DNA of 49,160 nt, taken from assembly GCF_000518885.1 (NCBI RefSeq), contig NZ_JAEL01000036.1:1-49160 (forward strand), in the 5' to 3' direction. Origin of the DNA: Bacillus sp. J33 (lineage in GTDB: Bacteria > Bacillota > Bacilli > Bacillales > Cytobacillaceae). The position numbers and the translations under genes were made by a program. Of the stretch, positions 25,481 through 34,239 are shown in pieces; within the stretch, counting starts at the first letter, position 1; the number at the start of each line of letters is the position of its first letter. Below the pieces are notes generated by a model, which ran no database searches, was not told the origin of the DNA, and was given only the letters and a program-made list of their open reading frames with translations.

Positions 25481-26014
25481 ATGGCAAAAACAAAATGGGC
25501 TGTTGATCCGGCACACAGCAGTGTAGATTTTTCAATCAAGCATATGATGATTGCAAACGTGAAAGGCAGCTTTAATAGCTTTGATGCTGAAATCGAGGCA
25601 GATCCTGCAGATTTAACGACAGCAGACATCCAATTTAATGTTGCACTTTCAAGCATTGACACACGAAATGAAGATCGTGATAATCACCTTCGATCTGCAG
25701 ACTTCTTCGATGTTGAAAATCATCCTCAAATGACTTTTAAATCAACAAGCATTGTCAGCAAAGGCGACGATGAATATGACGTTACAGGAGATTTAACGAT
25801 ACATGGAGTAACAAAATCTGAAACTTTTACCGTAACTTATGAAGGATCAGGGAAGGATCCATGGGGAAATGAAAAAGTTGGCTTCAGTGCAGCTGGCGCA
25901 ATTAAGCGCAGCGACTATGGGCTAACATGGAACTCAGCCCTTGAAACCGGCGGTGTCCTTGTTGGCGATAAAGTGAAAATTGACCTTCAAGTCCAAGCAG
26001 CAAAAGCTGAGTAA
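25481..26014 (+). CDS. YceI family protein
   Basis: A 177-aa lipocalin-like beta-barrel of the YceI family, which binds polyisoprenoid-type lipids in characterised members. Family landmarks are WAVDPAHSSVDFSIKHMMIANVKGSF, here best recognised by D-P-A-H-S and H-M-M, then FFDVENHPQMTFKS, LTIHGVTK and KRSDYGLTWN. No signal peptide is present, so it is cytoplasmic here, as in other Bacilli. GGAGGAG lies 7 nt before the ATG at 25481. It is driven by a perfect consensus promoter with a possible operator. Confidence 0.92.
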   Translation: MAKTKWAVDPAHSSVDFSIKHMMIANVKGSFNSFDAEIEADPADLTTADIQFNVALSSIDTRNEDRDNHLRSADFFDVENHPQMTFKSTSIVSKGDDEYDVTGDLTIHGVTKSETFTVTYEGSGKDPWGNEKVGFSAAGAIKRSDYGLTWNSALETGGVLVGDKVKIDLQVQAAKAE

Positions 26015-26021
26015 TTGTGGG

Positions 26022-26058
26022 AAGGGCAGGAATCCAAAATGATGAATTCCTGCCCTTT
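26022..26058. terminator. Bidirectional terminator
   Basis: AAGGGCAGGAATT-type stem pairs with AATTCCTGCCCTTTT around a 9-nt loop, between yceI and convergent dacC. Confidence 0.85.
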
Positions 26059-26070
26059 TAAGTTTCTTCT

Positions 26071-27555
26071 TTATTGGTCGGCTAATAGTTTTGCAATTGT
26101 ATCTTCGATCACTTTTCCATCAGAACCGCTGGTTAAATTGTTCAGTACAATGGAAAATATCAGGTCTTCCCCATTAGTGGTTGAAACATATCCGGATAAA
26201 GAACTCACTGTCGAAATGGAGCCTGTTTTAGCTTTAACATTTCCTTCGGCATTGGAGTTCTTCATGCGGTTCCTTAAGGTTCCTCCCTCCATCCGGTTCG
26301 TATTCCCTGCAATCGGCAATGAATTTAAATAGGAAGGGAACCATTTTTCATCCTGCACTTCAAAAAGCAATTTTGAGATTTCATTTGCCGGAATTAAGTT
26401 CACATGTGAAATTCCGGATCCGTCACGGAGAACCAAAGTGTCTGTATTTATGCCAAGAGTCTTCACTTTATCTTCTAAAACCTCAAGCCCCTTTTCCCAG
26501 CTGCCTTCCCCTTTCTCGAATTTACCCATTTCCTTGATTAATGTTTCGGCATGTCCATTGTTGCTTAATTTCATAAACGGAATGAGCAATTCAGAAAGCG
26601 GCATTGATTGGTGCTTTCCAAGTATTTTGGCTCCTGCAGGCGAAGGAGACGCAATAACCTTTCCTTGCAGTTTGATGCCTTGTTCAGCAAGGGATCGTTT
26701 AAAGAGATCCAGTGCATAGCCTGTCGGTTCCCAAACAGCGATCCATTCCCTGGAGCGGCTCCCATCCAACGGGATTTCTCCTTCTATTACAACAGTATTC
26801 GTTCCATGGTCACGTTCAATATGGATATCTTTCTTTTCTCCATTTGCTACGGTTTTTGCCTTGTTAACAATTTTTATGTAATCCGTTTCTGGAACCATTT
26901 TTACTACTGGTTCTTGTCCAGCTTCTTCGCCAGGATATACCTCTATAATAACAGTTCCTGCATCATAATCCTCGTTCGGGGAAGCAGTCAATGCCGACAC
27001 CTGTGCACCGTAATACCATGATTTATCGCTCCAAGATAAATCTGTAGAGTAGCGTTCCTTATCATACCATGTGTCATCACCAATCAGGTTGCCATGAATC
27101 ACTTTGATGCCTGATTCTTTTACTTTTGCTGCAAATGCATCAAAATCCTTTTTTAAAAGCGTGGGATCACCCTTCCCCTTTAAAATAAGGTCGCCTTGAA
27201 GAGTCTCTCCATTCAATGATCCTGTATGAAGAAGTTCAGTTGTGAATCTATAATCCTCACCTAAAGTATCAAGTGCTGCAGCAGCTGTCAGAAGCTTCAT
27301 ATTGGAGGCAGGCCTTAATCGAATATCCCCAATATGTTCGTAAATCAATTTGCCAGTTTCTGCACTTCGAATACTTACACCAGCCAGTGCCCCCTGTAAA
27401 AGTGGGTCATTGTTTAGGAGTTGGTTTAGCTGCTGGACAAGTTCGCTTCCTTCTTCCGTTGCATTTACAAATGGTGATTCTGTTTGTGAGAGAGGAACAA
27501 AAGCAAGTACAAGAATCAGCCAGATACTAAAACTTAACTTTATTGCTTTTTTCAT
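26071..27555 (-). CDS. dacC: D-alanyl-D-alanine carboxypeptidase/endopeptidase (S13, PBP4a-like)
   Basis: A secreted or membrane-associated low-molecular-weight PBP that trims peptidoglycan peptides. The 494-aa protein starts with a signal peptide (about residues 1-32). It carries the penicillin-binding motifs S-N-M-K near residue 83, S-N-N (LSNNGHAE), and K-T-G near 443 (VKAKTGSIS), plus the large insert between the first two typical of S13 enzymes. Length matches B. subtilis DacC. The ATG at 27555 has AAAGGTGG 7 nt upstream. Confidence 0.92.
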   Translation of the reverse strand: MKKAIKLSFSIWLILVLAFVPLSQTESPFVNATEEGSELVQQLNQLLNNDPLLQGALAGVSIRSAETGKLIYEHIGDIRLRPASNMKLLTAAAALDTLGEDYRFTTELLHTGSLNGETLQGDLILKGKGDPTLLKKDFDAFAAKVKESGIKVIHGNLIGDDTWYDKERYSTDLSWSDKSWYYGAQVSALTASPNEDYDAGTVIIEVYPGEEAGQEPVVKMVPETDYIKIVNKAKTVANGEKKDIHIERDHGTNTVVIEGEIPLDGSRSREWIAVWEPTGYALDLFKRSLAEQGIKLQGKVIASPSPAGAKILGKHQSMPLSELLIPFMKLSNNGHAETLIKEMGKFEKGEGSWEKGLEVLEDKVKTLGINTDTLVLRDGSGISHVNLIPANEISKLLFEVQDEKWFPSYLNSLPIAGNTNRMEGGTLRNRMKNSNAEGNVKAKTGSISTVSSLSGYVSTTNGEDLIFSIVLNNLTSGSDGKVIEDTIAKLLADQ

Positions 27556-27811
27556 GTTTAAGCCACCTTTCATAAGTGTTTCCTACCTTTTCTTTTTTGA
27601 AAGGTGAGTTCCCTTTATTTCCAGTATGAGGAAATAGATTCATTTTTTATCTACTTCTCTATTTTATTCTTCTCTTTCGAAGTTATGAGGAATGGTTATT
27701 TTTACCTGTTTATATCCTGGTGAAAATATTATTGAATTAAGAATAAATAATCTTAAGCTTTTTATAAAAAATGGTATGATAGGATTAAGAATTTTTAAGG
27801 GGTGGAAGAAT

Positions 27812-28069
27812 TTGAGTGTACATAAAGCAATATCAGAACATGTAGGAAAACAAAATAAAATTATCACAAGGTTTGCTGCTCTTGATCAGCAGCGTGAATA
27901 TTATATTGAACAAGCTTTGGACCTATGCAGAAGAGGCCTGCCTTTTACTGCGGAAAAGATAAATGAAGTGACTGCGGAAATAAATGAGCTTTCCAAACAG
28001 GGCATTGTACCCTCCCGAAAGTTCGTTACAAATGAAATGATTGAGGAATTTGCATCAAGAACAAAATAG
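27812..28069 (+). CDS. DUF2533 (YpbS-like) protein
   Basis: An 85-aa helical cytoplasmic protein: SVHKAISEHVGKQN, then ALDQQREYYIEQAL, then GLPFTAEKINEVTAEINEL and GIVPSRKFVT. This order fits DUF2533/YpbS. Function unknown. The start is TTG at 27812 with GGGGTGG just upstream; the longer frame to 27692 runs through the promoter region (a TATGAT -10 at 27774-27779) and is not used. Confidence 0.8.
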   Translation: MSVHKAISEHVGKQNKIITRFAALDQQREYYIEQALDLCRRGLPFTAEKINEVTAEINELSKQGIVPSRKFVTNEMIEEFASRTK

Positions 28070-28086
28070 TTCTTTTTAATTAGAGG

Positions 28087-28121
28087 AAAACGTGTATTTT
28101 ATTGTGAATACACGTTTTTTT
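28087..28121. terminator. Bidirectional terminator
   Basis: AAAACGTGTATT pairs with AATACACGTTTTTTT around an 8-nt loop. Confidence 0.85.
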
Positions 28122-28129
28122 GTCGATGA

Positions 28130-28450
28130 CTAGTCAAACTCTATTAAAGGATCATATAAAAAATCATTCAAATCTAGTCTCCCTTTTGGAGATACATAAA
28201 TTTCTTCTTCTTCTAGCAGTTCTTTTTGATGGTTAAAAGAAATGTCATCTTTAAAGCCAATCTCCCCTTTTCCATTCACTACCCGGTGCCATGGCAGCTG
28301 ATGCTTTTCGCTTAGGGAGTGAAGGATCCGCACCACCTGTCTTGCGCCGCGGGGACTTCCTGCAAGTTTTGCGATTTGTCCATACGTCATTACTTTTCCT
28401 GGAGGGATGCTTTTAATAATATCAATCGCTTTTTTGGTAAACAGCTGCAT
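28130..28450 (-). CDS. Alkyltransferase-like protein (MGMT family, no active-site Cys)
   Basis: A 106-aa DNA-binding protein of the methylguanine methyltransferase family. The fold is complete (GKVMTYGQIAKLAGSPRGARQV helix-turn-helix, with the Arg finger in P-R-G-A-R), but the usual PCHRV is PWHRV at residues 53-57: the acceptor Cys is Trp. Such ATL proteins bind O6-alkylguanine and hand it to nucleotide excision repair rather than repairing it. AGAGGAG lies 7 nt before the ATG at 28450; the longer ORF covers the endonuclease terminator and is spurious. Confidence 0.9.
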   Translation of the reverse strand: MQLFTKKAIDIIKSIPPGKVMTYGQIAKLAGSPRGARQVVRILHSLSEKHQLPWHRVVNGKGEIGFKDDISFNHQKELLEEEEIYVSPKGRLDLNDFLYDPLIEFD

Positions 28451-28493
28451 ATTAACGCTCCTCTGTCTCTTTATACATATGATATTATAAGCG

Positions 28494-28522
28494 AAAAACC
28501 GCCTAAATTTCAGGCGGTTTTT
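28494..28522 (-). terminator. Terminator of the ispA-endonuclease operon
   Basis: AAAAACCGCCT pairs with AGGCGGTTTTT around a 6-7 nt loop. Confidence 0.85.
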
Positions 28523-28526
28523 CTGA

Positions 28527-29336
28527 TTAGCCGAGCATTTCTTTTGCATGTTGAGGATAATCAATAAATGGGTTGCGGTTTCCCTGCAGCTCATGAATCG
28601 CAGCGTTTCTATGCTTTTCATATAAAGTAACAGGGTTTTCATCATGCCACTTAAGCAAAAGATGCATATCCATTCTATCTTCCATATTCATAAACTTTTT
28701 ATATCTCATTGCAAAATAGAATACAGCTCTCGCAGCGATTCCCTTTCCATATTCAGGTTCAAATTTCTCATCCTCTGCCATGCCGCAGCCGTTCCTGATG
28801 CCCTCTGTCTCCAACTCTGGAACATAAGTTTCAAAATCATGGTAAGGGAAGTTGCTTCTCATGCTGTTGCATGCCGGCTCACATGCAAAAAGATGGTGAA
28901 GGTCCCCTTTCATCGGCTCTTTTCCTTCAAACCATGATTGGGGAACGACATGCTCGGTATTAAAAACAATCAGTCCATTGCTGATATAACCTTCCTCCTG
29001 AATCTTTTGCAAGAGCTGAAGGTCCTGGTCTATTGCTTTGAGCGGATCCATCCCGGCACCGGAATATAAACTCTTTAGCTTGCCATTTTCCTGCAAATCA
29101 ACCCATGGATATAGGTATTGATGCGGCGAATAGTCCAATTGATTGGTGTGCGTGCGAACAAGCAGCTGATGGATTTGCTCCGGGATATCGCTTCTGTCAA
29201 AATCAAGCTTGCTGTAGTATTCCTTTTGCTTTCTTAAATCTATCTCTGGATCGTAATAGGGCTCGTCCTTAACACGATCAATATAATTAGCCTTAGCTGT
29301 CTTCCATGCTTCTGAAATGGCGGTTGTTTTGGTCAT
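28527..29336 (-). CDS. Endonuclease I family nuclease, no signal peptide
   Basis: A 269-aa His-Me finger nuclease of the EndA/Dns (endonuclease I) family. The catalytic segment is FNTEHVVPQSWF, followed by PMKGDLHHLFACEPACNSMRSN, with the His and Asn metal ligands intact; later come AARAVFYFAMRY and RNAAIHELQGNRNPFIDYP. Related Bacillus nucleases are secreted, but this one starts with a hydrophilic helix and has no signal peptide. Its ATG overlaps the ispA stop by 4 bp (ATGA), so it is translationally coupled to an intracellular protease. Confidence 0.9.
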   Translation of the reverse strand: MTKTTAISEAWKTAKANYIDRVKDEPYYDPEIDLRKQKEYYSKLDFDRSDIPEQIHQLLVRTHTNQLDYSPHQYLYPWVDLQENGKLKSLYSGAGMDPLKAIDQDLQLLQKIQEEGYISNGLIVFNTEHVVPQSWFEGKEPMKGDLHHLFACEPACNSMRSNFPYHDFETYVPELETEGIRNGCGMAEDEKFEPEYGKGIAARAVFYFAMRYKKFMNMEDRMDMHLLLKWHDENPVTLYEKHRNAAIHELQGNRNPFIDYPQHAKEMLG

Positions 29337-30298
29337 ATTGCGTTCGTAACCATGGTTTTAAAGTTTTGGTCAAGGATTTCGGCCAGATGCTCAGGAACTG
29401 TTAAATAGACAAGCCCATTTCCTTCAAGCTTAGGTGAATTGCCGAGTGGAACAGTCCTTCTGATCAACTGCGCGTATAATTCAGGCTCTGAAAGCTCTCT
29501 TTCAAAATGCCTGTTGGCAAAATCTTTAATAAGTGCCAAGGCCCCGGAAACATGTGGAGCAGACATGGAAGTTCCGCTTAGTGTTGCATATTTTCCATTA
29601 AGATAGGTAGATAAAATGTCTTCCCCAGGTGCGACGACGTCTATTTCATTATGGGAATTTGTAAATTCGGAAGAATCTCTATCAAGGTTAATTGCACCTA
29701 CACTGATAACCTCATTATAGGAGCCAGGGTAAGCAAACTCATCTGTTGATTCATCCCCATCCCCTTCATTTCCTGCAGCACATACGACAAGAATGTTATT
29801 TTTTACCGCTTCTTTAATAGCATCATGCAGCTCAGGAACATCAGCCGGGCCGCCAAGGGACATAGAGATCACATCAACATTCTGTTCAATTGCATAATTG
29901 AGTCCATTGATAATCCATTCATATTGGCCAGAACCATTTTTGTTAAGAACCTTTACAACAAGCAGATTAGCTTCGGGAGCTACACCCACTACACCTGTCT
30001 CATTTTCCTGCGCTGCAATGGTGCCTGAAACATGTGTGCCATGCCCGTTGTAATCCTTATAAATATCAGGATTGCTGTTGTCATCGTCTGTAAAATTGCG
30101 GCCGCCAATAATCCGATCCTGCAAATCAGGATGATTGACATCGCATCCGGTATCCAGCACAGCAATTGTCATGCCTTTTCCTTTTGTTTCGCTCCAAATC
30201 TTCGGCGCCTGAATTAATTCAATGCCTTTGGGAACTTCGTTTACATCCACATTCTCCTGAATAAATTTGTAAGGTATAACACGAACATTTTGCTCCAT
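29333..30298 (-). CDS. ispA: Intracellular serine protease (subtilisin family)
   Basis: A cytoplasmic subtilisin of 321 aa. The triad is present: Asp49 (VLDTGCDVNHPDL), His86 (NGHGTHVSG) and the Ser of SGTSMSAPH near residue 245. There is no signal peptide; instead it has the short ISP propeptide with the inhibitory V-I-P-Y motif (residues 7-10) that is cut off on activation. Length matches B. subtilis IspA (319 aa). The enzyme turns over protein in stationary phase. AAGGAGGG lies 6-7 nt before the ATG. The nuclease gene downstream overlaps it. Confidence 0.95.
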   Translation of the reverse strand: MEQNVRVIPYKFIQENVDVNEVPKGIELIQAPKIWSETKGKGMTIAVLDTGCDVNHPDLQDRIIGGRNFTDDDNSNPDIYKDYNGHGTHVSGTIAAQENETGVVGVAPEANLLVVKVLNKNGSGQYEWIINGLNYAIEQNVDVISMSLGGPADVPELHDAIKEAVKNNILVVCAAGNEGDGDESTDEFAYPGSYNEVISVGAINLDRDSSEFTNSHNEIDVVAPGEDILSTYLNGKYATLSGTSMSAPHVSGALALIKDFANRHFERELSEPELYAQLIRRTVPLGNSPKLEGNGLVYLTVPEHLAEILDQNFKTMVTNAI

Positions 30299-30481
30299 TT
30301 TTTTCCCTCCTTAAGAGATTAAATTGAAGCTGGTTCTTGGTGTTAATTTCATTTTAACAATTCTGAATTTTTCATAACAGTATCGTTAGTAGTGAATTTA
30401 CTAGACTTAAATTGGGAAAAAGGAAGAATTTGTGCAATTTGCCCTATAGGAGAAAATTATTGGGTAAGCGGTCTCTTTGTA

Positions 30482-30496
30482 AATTCATATATGAAT
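30482..30496. promoter_or_regulatory. Perfect short palindrome
   Basis: ATTCATATATGAAT is a perfect 14-bp palindrome lying about 190 bp upstream of ispA and just before the tandem array. It could be a binding site; no regulator is assigned. Confidence 0.3.
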
Positions 30497-30517
30497 AGCT
30501 TTCGGGAGCTTTCTTAG

Positions 30518-30906
30518 TACGAAAAATGGGAGTTAATTGAGCGTATTAATGGCCAAAATCAATGTTTAGTTTGAAAAATTGCAGAAAATCGTGGGCATTA
30601 ACGCCCAAAAGTTATGCTTAGTAAGAAAAATGGTAGTTAATCGGGCGTAATATCGCCCAAAATCTCTGCTTGGTTCGGAAAATGGTTGTTAATCGGGCGT
30701 AATATCGCCCAAAATCTCTGCTTAGTTCGGAAAATGGTTGTTAATCGGGCGTAATATCGCCCAAAATCTCTGCTTGGTTTGAAAATGGTAGTTAATCGCG
30801 TGCATTAACGCCCAAATCTCTTCTTAGTTCGCAAAATGGTAGTTAATCTGCAGTATTAACGCCCAAAACTACATCATAATTTGGAATAGGGTCGTTAATC
30901 AATACT
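30518..30906. repeat. Tandem array of 52-bp palindromic units
   Basis: Seven full units and one partial run head to tail. Units start at 30518, 30570, 30622, 30674 and 30726 (each exactly 52 bp), then 30778 (50 bp) and 30828 (about 51 bp), with a partial unit from 30879. The shared pattern is GAAAATGGTNGTTAAT, then a small palindrome such as GGGCG-TAATAT-CGCCC, then AAAATCTCTGCTTRG. Units 4 and 5 differ at one base only, pointing to recent duplication; edge units are diverged. There is no open reading frame through the array. It lies between ispA and mug, upstream of ispA. Confidence 0.92.
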
Positions 30907-30939
30907 AGTGGGGTTTTAAGATTCACGCAAGAATACTTC

Positions 30940-31452
30940 TCACCGCAAAGATTTTAAAATTTGGGGGATCTCAGCATAGATCTGAATAATTTCATCGATT
31001 TTCATTCTAACTAGCCCAGATGAAGATGGTGCTACAAAATCGATGGTGCCTGGGACGACCGGTTCGTCCTGAATTCCCCAAGGAAGTTTTTTTCTGCGGC
31101 TATACTCCTGGTAAACACCTTTTCCCACAAAGCAAACAACCTTTGGTTTTAGATCACTGATTTTTTTGATAAGCTCTTCTCTGCCTTTTTTATATTCTTC
31201 TTTCGTTATTTCATCTGCAGCTTTTGTAGGTCTTGGCACAATATTAGTCATGCCATAACCTAATTCCAGTAATTTGTAGTCTTCAGTGGGATCATATTTT
31301 CTTGGTGTTAACCCTGATTCATGGAGGATTTTCCAAAAGCGGTTATTGGGATTGGCAAAGTGGTGGCCGGTCTCACCAGATCGAATGCTCGGATTGAAGC
31401 CGACAAACAGCAAATCCAGGTTTTCCTTTAAATGGTCTTTAATAGGCTCCAT
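30940..31452 (-). CDS. mug: G/U mismatch-specific DNA glycosylase
   Basis: A 170-aa uracil-DNA glycosylase superfamily member that removes U or ethenocytosine opposite G. It has the Mug motif G-F-N-P-S-I-R-S-G (G-I-N-P-G in E. coli), F-A-N-P-N-N-R-F-W, then YGMTNIVPRPTKAADEI and a C-terminal P-S-S-S-G-L loop, the counterpart of N-P-S-G-L. The ATG at 31452 has AAAGGG 8 nt upstream. Confidence 0.9.
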   Translation of the reverse strand: MEPIKDHLKENLDLLFVGFNPSIRSGETGHHFANPNNRFWKILHESGLTPRKYDPTEDYKLLELGYGMTNIVPRPTKAADEITKEEYKKGREELIKKISDLKPKVVCFVGKGVYQEYSRRKKLPWGIQDEPVVPGTIDFVAPSSSGLVRMKIDEIIQIYAEIPQILKSLR

Positions 31453-31586
31453 TCTATTCACCCTTTCATTGGCGGATACTGCTCATTTTACATAATAAAA
31501 AGGCAACTGAAAATAAAAAGTATTGTGCGGCTGTTTGGGGGTTAGGCGCCCTTCCCAAATATAAGGACGCCATAATATAGAAGGAA

Positions 31587-31778
31587 TTACAGACCATGCC
31601 TGTTGCAATAGCTTTCAACGATTTCCTCGATTTGGTCGTTTTCGGGAAATTTGCCGGAAAACTCAAATTTAATTTCCTCTACGAACTTTCCATTTTGATA
31701 AACATGGATAGCCCCGTTTTGACTGATGACACTAAATTCCGGTTCAAACCGATATCCGCTTCTTTCAATGGCGCCCAA
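31587..31778 (-). CDS. YbxH-like small protein (DUF5370)
   Basis: A 63-aa protein that closely fits the short Bacillus YbxH family: GAIERSGYRFEPEFSVISQ, then NGAIHVYQNGKFVEEIKFEF and an acidic C-terminal helix. Function unknown. The start is TTG with AAAGGAG about 10 nt upstream. The 31453-31586 gap holds no further gene. Confidence 0.75.
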   Translation of the reverse strand: MGAIERSGYRFEPEFSVISQNGAIHVYQNGKFVEEIKFEFSGKFPENDQIEEIVESYCNRHGL

Positions 31779-31852
31779 TGTTTGACAACTCCTTTAGTTT
31801 AAGCTTATCTTTAGTATGAGAAATTACAAAAAAAGCTATTTACAATAAAACA

Positions 31853-31877
31853 AAAAAGAGCCTTTGCGGCTCTTTTT
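31853..31877 (-). terminator. Terminator of ppiB
   Basis: AAAAAGAGCC pairs with GGCTCTTTTT around a 5-nt loop. Confidence 0.85.
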
Positions 31878-31886
31878 GCAGAATTA

Positions 31887-32324
31887 TTATCCTTCAAGAA
31901 CTTCTACTTTCTCCATTACATCGCCATTTCTCATAGCTTTTACTGTATCCATGCCGGAAGTTACTTTTCCGAAAACAGTATGAACGCCATTTAGATGAGG
32001 CTGTGGCTCGTGAACAATAAAGAACTGGCTTCCGCCTGTATCACGGCCGGCATGTGCCATGGAAAGAGAGCCTTCTTCATGCTTATGAGGGTTGCCCTCT
32101 GTTTCGCATTTAATTGTATAGCCAGGGCCGCCTGTACCTGTTCCGTTCGGGCATCCGCCTTGACTGACAAAACCTGGGATTACTCGGTGGAAAGTAAGTC
32201 CATTATAAAAACCTTCGTTTGCAAGCTTTTTAAAATTTTCTACTGTTCCAGGAGCTGCTTCTGGATATAATTCAAATTCAACCTTTTCACCATTTTTCAT
32301 TAATATGTATCCTTTTTCTGCCAT
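31887..32324 (-). CDS. ppiB: Cyclophilin-type peptidyl-prolyl isomerase
   Basis: A 145-aa cytoplasmic cyclophilin that catalyses proline cis-trans isomerisation. Active-site residues are present: the Arg of [14 protein letters not shown], the G-S-Q-F-F-I motif and [10 protein letters not shown]. The length fits B. subtilis PpiB. AAGGAG lies 9 nt before the ATG at 32324; the ATG three codons earlier overlaps that site. Confidence 0.95.
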   Translation of the reverse strand: MAEKGYILMKNGEKVEFELYPEAAPGTVENFKKLANEGFYNGLTFHRVIPGFVSQGGCPNGTGTGGPGYTIKCETEGNPHKHEEGSLSMAHAGRDTGGSQFFIVHEPQPHLNGVHTVFGKVTSGMDTVKAMRNGDVMEKVEVLEG

Positions 32325-32485
32325 GCTAATCATCTCCTTATGTAAAAATCAAATTAATAATACCATTAATCACCCCGAGAATAAAATTAAAAGGCGTATT
32401 TTTTGTTGATTGAACATAAAAAAGAAAGGGTATTTCTAATAAAGCTTACATTTTCAATAAGAAACGCTGACTGGAGGTAATGATT

Positions 32486-33135
32486 GTGAAAAAGTGGGCA
32501 TTTGTATCAGATTTCGATGGAACCATTTCAAAAAAAGATTTCTACTTAATAATGATGGATAAATATTTTCCTGAAGGCCGGGAGCTTATGAAACAATGGA
32601 AAGCTGGAGACATGAAAGATATTGATTTTCTAAGCTCTGTTTTTACATCTATACATCAAGAGGAAGAGCAGATTATTGAAGATATCCTTTCGATCCCTAT
32701 TGACGAATATGTTCCTAAATTTATTAAACATGTACGGGAAAATGGCGGGGATTTCTTTATCTTGAGTGCCGGAACAGATTATTATATTCACCACATCTTA
32801 TCGAAATATGGAGTCAAAGATGTAAAGGTGTATTCTAATGAAGGCTATTATCATGAGAAAAATGTCCATATGAATATTGACAAGAGCCACCGGCATTACT
32901 CGGAAAGGTATGGAATTGATAAATCAAGAGTCATTCAAGATCTTAAAGAGGAATATGAGAAGGTATTTTTTATAGGAGACAGTGAACCGGATTCACACCC
33001 TGCCGTGTATGCGGATGTTACTTTTGCTAAAAATGGGCTTCAGGATCTTTTGCGAAAAAAAATATCCCATTCATTCCGGTAGAAGATTTTGAAGAAGTAA
33101 AGAAGTATTTAATGAATAAAGGGGTCATCTCCTAG
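32486..33135 (+). pseudogene. MtnX-like HAD phosphatase with 3' poly-A frameshift
   Basis: A HAD-IB phosphatase related to MtnX (methionine salvage). It has the nucleophile motif V-S-D-F-D-G-T, the Ser of FFILSAGTDYYI, and F-F-I-G-D-S-E-P-D. The frame read from GTG 32486 stops at 33082, right after a run of eight A at 33055-33062. With nine A the frame continues K-K-N-I-P-F-I-P-V-E-D-F-E-E-V-K to a stop at 33135, where the terminator begins. Only the last 18 residues are lost, so the shortened product may still work. Sequencing error, mutation or slippage are all possible. No other methionine salvage genes lie here. Confidence 0.8.
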
Positions 33136-33148
33136 ATGGACCCCTTTT
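33118..33148 (+). terminator. Terminator of the MtnX-like gene
   Basis: AAAGGGGTC-ATCT pairs with AGAT-GGACCCCTTTT. It overlaps the stop codon of the restored frame, supporting 33135 as the original gene end. Confidence 0.85.
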
Positions 33149-33319
33149 GGCTTTATGAAGGCTGATTTCGTAAAACTATTTAAATGCTCCCCTTCAAAAA
33201 GCCTGAAAGGTATACATTATAATTACAATGCATAAGCCATGGAGAAAGCAATGATATGAAAGAAGGAAGCCCCTTAATTTGCTGCCTTTATTAAAAGCAG
33301 GCTGTGTTAAAGCTTATTG

Positions 33320-33352
33320 GGGGCTGGGCGCTTTCAGCGGAAATCAACAGGC
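33320..33352. repeat. Solo end of the palindromic intergenic repeat, copy C
   Basis: GGGCGCTTTCAGCGGAAATC followed by AACAGGC is the reverse complement of the CCTGTTGATTTCCGCT end seen at 49056. Only one end is recognisable, so this is a truncated copy. The rest of 33149-33679 is AT-rich with no gene or clear site. Confidence 0.6.
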
Positions 33353-33679
33353 GAATGTAACAAAGCCGAAAGTATTCAATGGAATTATGGTACTATTAAC
33401 TTAATAGCTCTATAAATAGTATAAGTATAAAAATGACTAGAGTATAAAATGATAGATGCAGGAAAACAGTTGTTAGCCCAAATTTAAAATCTTCCACATT
33501 AAATGTTTGCTGCTTTCGGCTTCTTGCACGCACTTTCTCATCACCATCCTACAAAAATAGGTTCGAAATTTTAACTATATAAAATAGTTCGGCTTCAGCT
33601 ATGCACTTCCCTTCTTTCCCAATAAGAAAAATAAACATCTGATTTCCTGGGGAAGCGCATAACATGACAGAAAGCGGTA

Positions 33680-34204
33680 TTATTCTCCTTTTTTCTTCAT
33701 GTAATCATCAATCCAGTCATCAAGGATTTTAAGACTTTTCATTGCCTTATCAAAATCAAGGTCACGGTAATGATGTGCTCCTCCGGGTTCTTCATCCTTT
33801 TCATCTGCTAATTTAACAATGGTTTGCAATGGCGTCCTAACAACCTCCCCCCCTGGCAGAAAAGAATCTGTATGGAAGAGGATGGCTAAGGCAATCTCTT
33901 TTGCCTTTACTGGGTTTTCGCCAAGCCGAATTAAAAGTTTATGTGCCCGTTCTGCCCCTTTAATAGCATGTATATCATTTTGCCTGTACAAATCATAATC
34001 CCATTTTCCATTTTTATACCAGGTATAATGGCCAATGTCATGCATAAATCCCGCTTTTGCCGCGGAATCCACATTTTCCCCTTGTTCTTTGGCTAATCGG
34101 AATGCATGATAGGCAACTGCAATTGCATGAGCGATGCCAGAACGAGTAATATATTTTTGGGCAATCCTGTGCTGATATATATCCGTTAATTTTACATCTC
34201 TCAC
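33680..34204 (-). CDS. HD domain metal-dependent phosphohydrolase
   Basis: A 174-aa cytosolic HD-domain protein. The metal ligands are the His of IAHAIAVAYHAF, the H-D pair of AGFMHDIGHY and a C-terminal D (VKLADEKDE). The substrate is unknown; nucleotides are common in this superfamily. The start is GTG with GGAGGG 6-7 nt upstream. It follows the small ribbon-helix-helix gene by 35 bp on the same strand and may be co-transcribed. Confidence 0.85.
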   Translation of the reverse strand: MRDVKLTDIYQHRIAQKYITRSGIAHAIAVAYHAFRLAKEQGENVDSAAKAGFMHDIGHYTWYKNGKWDYDLYRQNDIHAIKGAERAHKLLIRLGENPVKAKEIALAILFHTDSFLPGGEVVRTPLQTIVKLADEKDEEPGGAHHYRDLDFDKAMKSLKILDDWIDDYMKKKGE

Positions 34205-34239
34205 GTAATTCCCTCCATTCCGCCATAATTAAAATGCTG

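Noticed and set aside
28451..28645. N-terminal extension of the alkyltransferase-like protein
   Set aside because: The extra 65 codons run through the endonuclease terminator and coding region, while a strong ribosome site marks the start at 28450.
30518..30906. CRISPR array
   Set aside because: The units are near-identical over their whole 52 bp, with no unique spacers, and there are no cas genes nearby.
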